From Candidatus Krumholzibacteriia bacterium (GTDB lineage Bacteria; Krumholzibacteriota; Krumholzibacteriia; LZORAL124-64-63): DNA of 5,714 nt. Positions 1-3,996 of the stretch are shown here, in pieces. The stretch spans positions 1 through 5,714 of the forward strand of contig JAQULN010000211.1 of the NCBI GenBank assembly GCA_028718575.1. The letters are read 5' to 3'. Each line of letters starts with the position of its first letter. Position 1 is the first letter of the stretch. The position numbers and the translations under genes were made by a program. Under the pieces are notes generated by a model that searched no databases, had not been told where the DNA came from, and saw only the letters and a program-made list of their open reading frames with translations.

Positions 1-132
1 CAAAGCGCCATCCGGCGCCAGAATCACGTGGCGATGTTGATCGATCATATCCATGAACGGGGCGAACAGAAGCGCGGCCAGATCTTGCGACGCACGAGAG
101 ATCACTGCGCCGGTCGCAACGTCCGCATCGAT
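1..132 (-). pseudogene. Continuation of the CHAT domain past an in-frame TAG, running off the window
   Basis: Reading the minus strand directly after the TAG at 135-133, in the same frame, gives 44 stop-free codons to base 1. They begin IDADVATGAVISRASQDLAA and end in HRHVILAPDGAL. The hydrophobic strand followed by PDGAL is a hallmark of CHAT domains, where it precedes a 'xxLPFEAL'-like segment. This shows that the stop falls inside one domain rather than at its natural end. The catalytic His and Cys regions would lie to the left of base 1. Either the gene is a recent nonsense pseudogene, the TAG is a base-calling error (one substitution from CAG, GAG, AAG, TGG or TCG), or the codon is read through. 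No start codon or ribosome binding site supports separate translation of this part. Confidence 0.8.
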
Positions 133-2016
133 CTACCGAGGCGGCGTGGACAACAGCTCGTGCAACAGATGTAGTTTGGCTGCCAATTCCTTTGTGCCGG
201 GAGCGATCGCGACCCGGCATTCCCGGTGAGTACAGGCAAAAACCAGCGACTGTTCGGGGCCGAGCATGACATCAAGAAATAGCTCGTCGGTTTCGAGTAC
301 TGCGGTTTGCAGTTCGGGCAATGTCAGCGACGGATCGCGGGCGACCGTGCCTGCTTCGGCTCCGGGTCCGTGCATACGTTCCAGAAGCGTTCGTGCCTTG
401 TAGCATTGCAGCAAGGCGAAAGCGTTCCGAATCCGCTCTTCACGCGGCTTATCGGGGGGATTTTCAAGCAATAAAGAGACCATCTGGGAGAACAGTTCAT
501 TCGCCGTAGCTCCTCGTAGCTCGCGCCACTGCGGGTCCAATGGCATGCCGCGATCGGTTTCCCACAGCGAATGCGCCCGTCGCAACAAGAAAAGTGCGCT
601 GTCGGGGTGGCCCAACTTGCGCAGCGCCCATGCCGAAAGCACTAGCGCCTCTAAGCGGACACCGGTGAGACCGAGATCGACGCTGCGGCGCTCGATCGGC
701 AAAAGGACGTCGATAGCCTCAGTGTAGCGTTGTGCATCCAGTAGACGCCGTCCCAGGCCAACGCGAAACTGGCATTGTTCTAGAGGCGCTGCCGATGCCA
801 GAATCCGCGGGGCGCTGGCGCGTAGCATATTCAACGCGTCGTGCGAGCTATCCATGGCTGCCAAGGCCCGGGAGAGTCCGAGCAACGATTCGCACTCCTG
901 ATTGACGGACAGCTGTTTTCCCAACGCCAGCGCTTCGCGTTGGAGCCGCGCCGCCAGCGGCGCCAGGCCTTGGTGCAGATACGCGTCGGCAAGCTCGATC
1001 AGCAGACCGGACTGCAGATCCTGGTAGCCTTCCCGCCGGCAGAGATTCAGCAGGTCGCGCAATCGAGCCAAGGCGGCCTGTAGGCGGCCGAGCGCGATCT
1101 CGCATGTGCTGATGTTCTGCCCGGCGACGATACTATCCCGCAGATCGCCCTCGTCTTGCATGATTTGCAGTGATTCCACGAAATGCGCCAACGCCTCGCT
1201 GGGATCGCCGAGCGAATATAGCAAATGGCCTAGATTGTTGTGTCCGAGCGCCTCGACGCTACGTAGGCCAGCCTGGCGGCCGAACTCTACGATGCGCCGA
1301 TTGCCAGCAAGCGACCGTCTGTACTCGCCGAGCTGCGCGTACGCAATGTTCAAGCCGATCAGAGCCCAAAGCTCTCCGCGCTGGTCACCAGATTGACGGA
1401 GAAGTCCCGCCGCGCGTTCGTATTGCTCGCAAGCAGGCGCGGCGCGGTCCGTTCGCCAATCGCGATAGGCGAGTCCCATCCAGGCATAGCCTTCGTGGCG
1501 CGTGTCGCCGCAGTCTCGAGACAGTTCGAGCAGCTCGCGAAACTGCGCCGATCCGTCGTCTAGTGAACCTTCGGCGTAGAATGCGACTCCCAGCCAACGC
1601 CGGCACGCTCGCCGGAGATCCTCGACGCCCAATGCGTCGGCCAACGGCAACGCTTCCCGCAGAACAGGCAGCGCCTCCCGCGCGCGATTGAGTGTTGCCC
1701 ACATTTGCCCCTGGCGCGCGAGCAGATGGAGCAGGAACAAGGAGTCGCCTGCTGCGCGCGCGGTCGGCACGTATCGCCGCGCCAGCTCGTGCGCGCCGTC
1801 TCGGTCGTCGGCCAGCCAGAGAGAATCGATGCGGGCGACGATCGTTCGGGAGGGCAAGGATAGAACCGCCACTTCGCTGCCCCAAGCGGTCCGGTGAACT
1901 AATGGCGGCGCGGCCAGAAGACCAACAAGGGCAAATAAACTAAGGCTGGGCCATCGCGGCAGACGGCGGGCTCGCGGGCAATCCCCGCGGTTCGGTGCAA
2001 GGGGACGGCCACTCAT
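133..2016 (-). CDS. Exported TPR-repeat protein with truncated CHAT protease domain
   Basis: This gene encodes 627 residues from the ATG at 2016-2014. I chose that start because AGGAG lies 6 bases upstream; an in-frame ATG at 2082 would add 22 residues and has no comparable site. Residues 1-24 are rich in Arg and Pro, and residues 25-40 are hydrophobic (LSLFALVGLLAAPPLV), followed by AWGS, so it looks like a Sec signal peptide. From about residue 60 to 500 there are repeated helix pairs of about 40 residues with TPR-type spacing (for example ALGHNNLGHLLYSLGDPSEA and EGYAWMGLAYRDWRTDRAAP). From about residue 555 (LPELQTAVLETDELFLDVML, then SLVFACTHRECRVAI) it matches the start of a CHAT domain, a caspase-like peptidase fold that often follows TPRs. 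A TAG at 135-133 ends it before the catalytic His and Cys, which would lie further on. As written, the product would be a TPR protein without protease activity. TPR and CHAT are recognised by pattern only. The partner or substrate is unknown. Confidence 0.85.
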   Translation of the reverse strand: MSGRPLAPNRGDCPRARRLPRWPSLSLFALVGLLAAPPLVHRTAWGSEVAVLSLPSRTIVARIDSLWLADDRDGAHELARRYVPTARAAGDSLFLLHLLARQGQMWATLNRAREALPVLREALPLADALGVEDLRRACRRWLGVAFYAEGSLDDGSAQFRELLELSRDCGDTRHEGYAWMGLAYRDWRTDRAAPACEQYERAAGLLRQSGDQRGELWALIGLNIAYAQLGEYRRSLAGNRRIVEFGRQAGLRSVEALGHNNLGHLLYSLGDPSEALAHFVESLQIMQDEGDLRDSIVAGQNISTCEIALGRLQAALARLRDLLNLCRREGYQDLQSGLLIELADAYLHQGLAPLAARLQREALALGKQLSVNQECESLLGLSRALAAMDSSHDALNMLRASAPRILASAAPLEQCQFRVGLGRRLLDAQRYTEAIDVLLPIERRSVDLGLTGVRLEALVLSAWALRKLGHPDSALFLLRRAHSLWETDRGMPLDPQWRELRGATANELFSQMVSLLLENPPDKPREERIRNAFALLQCYKARTLLERMHGPGAEAGTVARDPSLTLPELQTAVLETDELFLDVMLGPEQSLVFACTHRECRVAIAPGTKELAAKLHLLHELLSTPPR

Positions 2017-2022
2017 CGTGGT

Positions 2023-2027
2023 CTCCT
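2023..2027 (-). promoter_or_regulatory. Ribosome binding site of the TPR-CHAT gene
   Basis: On the minus strand, AGGAG stands 6 bases before the ATG at 2016-2014 (AGGAGACCACGATG). This decides the start in favour of the shorter protein, which then opens with a normal signal peptide instead of 22 extra Pro-rich residues. Confidence 0.75.
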
Positions 2028-2326
2028 GAATCGGCCCGGGTCGAACCGGATCGCTAGAAATACGGCCCGACACCGGGGTCACAGGAAGCTGTCGCGCGGC
2101 GGAGATCCGGTTGGCCGGCTTGTCTGGCGCACGGCGAAGAATCCACCGCGATCGTCAGGTAGATTCTACAACACACGAGCTCTCGACGGCTACTCGCCAG
2201 ACGAATGCCGGCACCGAAACGCGGTCATCATGTGCGCCCTTGATGTGCGGGATCGACTGCCGCGAATTGCGGTTAGATCGGAAATTTTAACTCGGCGATG
2301 ATCGAGTTCGCTTGCTGTTTGCCGTG

Positions 2327-2449
2327 ATGCATTCTCTCGCCAAGCATGGTATCGTTGCCGCGAGCCACTTCTACGAACGACGCGAATTGTTCTGTGACAA
2401 AGCCGGGTTCGAGATTGTCATTCACCGAGAGTTCGCAGTGCGACTATAA
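2327..2449 (+). CDS. Doubtful small ORF or gene remnant, 40 aa
   Basis: An ATG at 2327 opens 40 codons ending at TAA 2447-2449. The frame is already open from just after a TAA at 2288-2290, about 52 codons in all. The peptide contains SHFYERRELFCDK, then AGFEIVIHREFAVRL, an amphipathic, protein-like composition rather than the Arg/Ala/Pro-rich noise typical of false ORFs in GC-rich DNA. It has no good Shine-Dalgarno site before the ATG and I do not recognise the family. It could be the C-terminal remnant of a decayed gene, a small protein, or chance. Its stop lies 19 bases before the aqpZ start, so if translated it would lead into aqpZ. Confidence 0.25.
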   Translation: MHSLAKHGIVAASHFYERRELFCDKAGFEIVIHREFAVRL

Positions 2450-2450
2450 A
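2421..2450 (+). promoter_or_regulatory. Possible sigma-70-like promoter for aqpZ
   Basis: TATAAA at 2445-2450 matches five of six bases of the -10 consensus. TTCACC at 2421-2426 lies 18 bases upstream and matches four of six bases of TTGACA. Transcription would start near 2457, leaving a leader of only about 12 bases, just enough to include the AGAGAGG ribosome binding site at 2457-2463. The short leader and the weak -35 box make this a tentative call. Confidence 0.25.
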
Positions 2451-2468
2451 CAGTAAAGAGAGGTCGTT

Positions 2469-3157
2469 ATGAGAAGGTACGGCGCCGAATTCTTCGGGAC
2501 GTTCTGGTTGGTTCTGGGGGGATGCGGCAGCGCCGTTCTCGCCGCGGCGTTCCCAAACGTCGGCATCGGATTGCTCGGCGTGGCACTCGCGTTCGGCCTG
2601 ACTGTGCTGACGATGGCGTACGCGATAGGCACATATCCGGCTGTCACCTCAACCCGGCGGTGTCGATCGGATTGTGGGCTGGCGGTCGTTTCCCGGCGAA
2701 GGAACTGCCGCCGTACATCATTGCGCAAGTGTTGGGCGGTGTCGTTGCCGGGGGCATCCTTTATCTCATCGCCAGCGGCCAGGCAGGGTTTGACGTCTCC
2801 GCCGGATTCGCCGCGAATGGCTACGGCGCTCATTCGCCCGGCGGGTACACCATGGCTGCTGCTCTGATCTCGGAAGTAGTCATGACCATGATGTTCTTGT
2901 TGGTCATTCTCGGAGCAACGGACAAGAGGGCTCCTCAGGGCTTCGCGCCGATCGCCATCGGCCTTTGCCTGACGCTGATTCATCTGATCAGCATTCCTGT
3001 GACCAACACGTCCGTTAATCCAGCGCGCAGCACTGGGGTTGCGGTATTCGTCGGCGGCTGGGCGCTTGCGCAGCTTTGGCTGTTCTGGTTGGCTCCGGTC
3101 GTCGGTGGGTTGATCGGCGCCGTGATCTATCGTGGTCTGGGGCGCCAGGATCGGTAG
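2469..3157 (+). pseudogene. aqpZ: Aquaporin Z (MIP family water channel), disrupted by a one-base deletion
   Basis: AqpZ is a tetrameric inner-membrane channel for fast water flow. From the ATG at 2469 (AGAGG 5 bases upstream) the frame gives 54 residues that follow E. coli AqpZ closely (EFFGTFWLVLGGCGSAVLAA, then ALAFGLTVLTMAYAIG). After GGC at 2628-2630 the homology jumps frame: reading CAC from 2630 gives HISGCHLNPA and continues to TAG at 3155-3157. Expected DNA is GGCCAC; GGCAC is present, so one C is missing. The joined product would be 229 residues, against 231 in E. coli. It has both NPA motifs (HLNPAVSIG, SVNPARST), six membrane spans and the water-selective filter F42, H172, T181, R187 (E. 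coli F43, H174, T183, R189). As written, translation from 2469 ends at 2867 after 132 residues, with a scrambled tail. It may be a sequencing error in an intact gene. An ATG at 2522 also opens the downstream frame, but it lies inside the first part and has no ribosome binding site. Confidence 0.9.
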
Positions 3158-3192
3158 TGAACGGTTGACAACGTTACGGAAAGGAAGATGAC

Positions 3193-3486
3193 ATGGACAT
3201 GGTGAGCTTGATCATCCAATTGGCGAGTGGCGCTGCCGGCGGCAACCTTGCCGGTTCGCTCCTCAAGAAGTTCAGTTTGGGTACGACCGGCAATTCCATC
3301 CTCGGAATTCTCGGCGGCGGGCTGGGCGGGCAACTGCTCGGTCTGCTCGGCTCGGGCGCGGCGGCCCAATCGGGATCCGCCGACATCGGCTCCATCATTT
3401 CCAGCGTGCTCGGCGGGGGGGTCGGCGGCGGCGTGCTGATGACGATCGTCGGAGTGATTCGCCAGGCGACGCGCAAGTCGCCTTGA
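3193..3486 (+). CDS. Small glycine-zipper membrane protein, 97 aa, function unknown
   Basis: This 97-residue protein starts at ATG 3193, with AAGGAAG at 3181-3187 as ribosome binding site. The sequence is dominated by Gly, Leu, Ile and Ala. It has an N-terminal segment LIIQLASGAAGGNLAGSLL, a central ILGILGGGLGGQLLGLLG, a small polar loop (QSGSADIGS), a second Gly-rich helix (VLGGGVGGGVLMTIVGV) and a basic tail RQATRKSP. The repeated GxxxG and GGG spacing is that of glycine-zipper helices that pack tightly in membranes or oligomerise. No enzymatic motif is visible. It begins 35 bases after aqpZ and precedes a YeaQ-like gene, so a role in membrane or osmotic stress is a reasonable inference from context, not evidence. 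Similar short Gly-rich proteins are commonly annotated as hypothetical. Topology is uncertain: the helices may be membrane-spanning or peripheral. Confidence 0.75.
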   Translation: MDMVSLIIQLASGAAGGNLAGSLLKKFSLGTTGNSILGILGGGLGGQLLGLLGSGAAAQSGSADIGSIISSVLGGGVGGGVLMTIVGVIRQATRKSP

Positions 3487-3510
3487 ACGCAGCCAAGTGC
3501 TGGATCATGA

Positions 3511-3540
3511 ACAACGGCGCCTGCTGGCGCCGATAATTGT
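3511..3540 (+). terminator. GC-rich hairpin after the glycine-zipper gene, possible terminator or attenuator
   Basis: CGGCGCC (3515-3521) and GGCGCCG (3526-3532) form a perfect 7-base-pair stem with a TGCT tetraloop. Flanking ACAA (3511-3514) and TTGT (3537-3540) can pair outside it across a one-sided bulge, ATAA. It lies 24 bases after the stop of the 97-aa gene. There is no T-run, so a classic intrinsic terminator is not shown; it may lower read-through into the YeaQ-like gene or protect the 3' end of the mRNA. Confidence 0.35.
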
Positions 3541-3595
3541 CGACAAGCGGCTATTACCTGGGCATGCACCGAATTCGAGAGTGAATGCGATAGGT

Positions 3596-3602
3596 AAAGG
3601 AG
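3596..3602 (+). promoter_or_regulatory. Ribosome binding site deciding a GTG start for the YeaQ-like gene
   Basis: AAAGGAG lies 5 bases before GTG 3608. It selects this GTG over the in-frame ATG at 3497, which has no such site and would force translation through the GC hairpin at 3515-3532, adding 37 non-conserved residues. An in-frame GTG at 3602 overlaps the site itself and so is not the start. Confidence 0.7.
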
Positions 3603-3607
3603 TGAAC

Positions 3608-3850
3608 GTGAACATCATTCTGTTTCTTATCCTTGGCGGCGTCGCTGGATGGCTAGCCGGACTGATCATGAAGGGGCGCGGCTTCGTCATCCTGGGTAAT
3701 ATTTTTGTCGGCATTATCGGCGGTTTCCTGGGTGGTTTCCTGTTCGGACTCATCGGCGTGACGAGCGGCAGCATGCTCGGCTCGCTGTTGATGGCCGTGG
3801 TTGGCGCCGTGGTGTTGCTGTTCATCGTGGGCTTGCTGAAAAAATCGTAA
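3608..3850 (+). CDS. GlsB/YeaQ/YmgE family stress-response membrane protein
   Basis: This is an 80-residue inner-membrane protein starting at GTG 3608 and ending at TAA 3848-3850. It has three hydrophobic segments: about residues 3-20 (IILFLILGGVAGWLAGLI), 27-50 (with the GNIFVGIIGGFLGGFLFG motif) and 55-77, then a basic KKS end. The GGVAGWLAGLIMKGRG loop and the GNIxVGIIGGxxGG helix are the signature of the family once called 'transglycosylase-associated protein', usually about 80-85 residues, so the length fits. Members are small stress-induced membrane proteins (acid, envelope and cell-wall stress in various bacteria). Their biochemical activity is not established, and the transglycosylase name is not evidence of an enzyme. 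It follows aqpZ and the Gly-zipper gene in the same direction with a 121-base gap, so it may be in the same operon or have its own promoter. Confidence 0.88.
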   Translation: MNIILFLILGGVAGWLAGLIMKGRGFVILGNIFVGIIGGFLGGFLFGLIGVTSGSMLGSLLMAVVGAVVLLFIVGLLKKS

Positions 3851-3888
3851 GCGGATTGCCGCTCAGGTTTCGGCGCGGATTTGGCACG

Positions 3889-3930
3889 GCGGGGTGTCGC
3901 TGGTCTCTATGGGAACCGGCGACGCCCCGC
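3889..3930. repeat. Long imperfect inverted repeat, possible transcription barrier
   Basis: The arms GCGGGGTGTCGCTGG (3889-3903) and CCGGCGACGCCCCGC (3916-3930) pair over 15 bases, with 13 Watson-Crick pairs and two G-T wobbles, around a 12-base loop. The element sits 39 bases after the YeaQ-like stop and 67 before the ATPase start. It has no T-run on either side, so it may be a Rho-dependent or mRNA-stabilising hairpin, a REP-like element or an operator rather than a standard terminator. It most likely marks the boundary between the small membrane-protein genes and the ATPase gene. A smaller GCGG/CCGC hairpin (3851-3862) comes directly after the YeaQ-like stop codon. Confidence 0.6.
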
Positions 3931-3984
3931 TCGGGCGGCCCCTGGCGCGCCGGATTGGCGTCGCAGGCGGGTTTCCGCGCACTC

Positions 3985-3990
3985 AGGAGG
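3985..3990 (+). promoter_or_regulatory. Ribosome binding site of the HerA-like ATPase gene
   Basis: AGGAGG stands 6 bases before the ATG at 3997 and is a full consensus Shine-Dalgarno site, the strongest in the window. It fixes the start and suggests that the ATPase is well translated from its own leader. Confidence 0.8.
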
Positions 3991-3996
3991 GCACGT

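Larger units (their letters stand above)
2017..2468. other. Divergent intergenic region between the TPR-CHAT gene and aqpZ
   Basis: These 452 bases separate two divergently oriented genes and should hold both promoters. I see no tRNA, no strong terminator and no repeat family. The plus strand carries a doubtful 40-codon ORF at 2327-2449 (listed separately) and a possible promoter next to aqpZ. On the minus strand, TAGAAT at 2168-2163 resembles a -10 box, but no convincing -35 box lies at the right distance. The left part (2083-2290) contains stops in all plus frames and nothing I recognise. Confidence 0.5.

Noticed and set aside
1170..1691. 173-codon plus-strand ORF inside the TPR-CHAT gene
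   Set aside because: It is antisense to a clear TPR reading frame, rich in Arg/Ala/Pro, without a good ribosome binding site or recognisable domain. It is a shadow of the GC-rich coding strand.
1..2016. Type III-E Craspase (TPR-CHAT partner of a gRAMP effector)
   Set aside because: The protein has a signal peptide, and no Cas gene or repeat array is present in the window. Shared TPR-CHAT architecture alone is not enough.
2259..2272. CCGC-GAATT-GCGG hairpin in the intergenic region as a terminator
   Set aside because: A 4-base-pair stem with no adjacent T-run and no plus-strand gene ending there.
2628..2632. Programmed -1 ribosomal frameshifting in aqpZ
   Set aside because: The local sequence ATAGGCACA is not a slippery heptamer and AqpZ is not known to use recoding. 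A missing C explains it more simply.
2444..2983. 179-codon minus-strand ORF across aqpZ
   Set aside because: The plus strand matches AqpZ on both sides of the frameshift. The antisense protein has no family features.
3165..3170. TTGACA resembling a -35 box before the 97-aa gene
   Set aside because: The gene starts at 3193 and its ribosome binding site at 3181, leaving no room for a -10 box and leader. It is probably chance.
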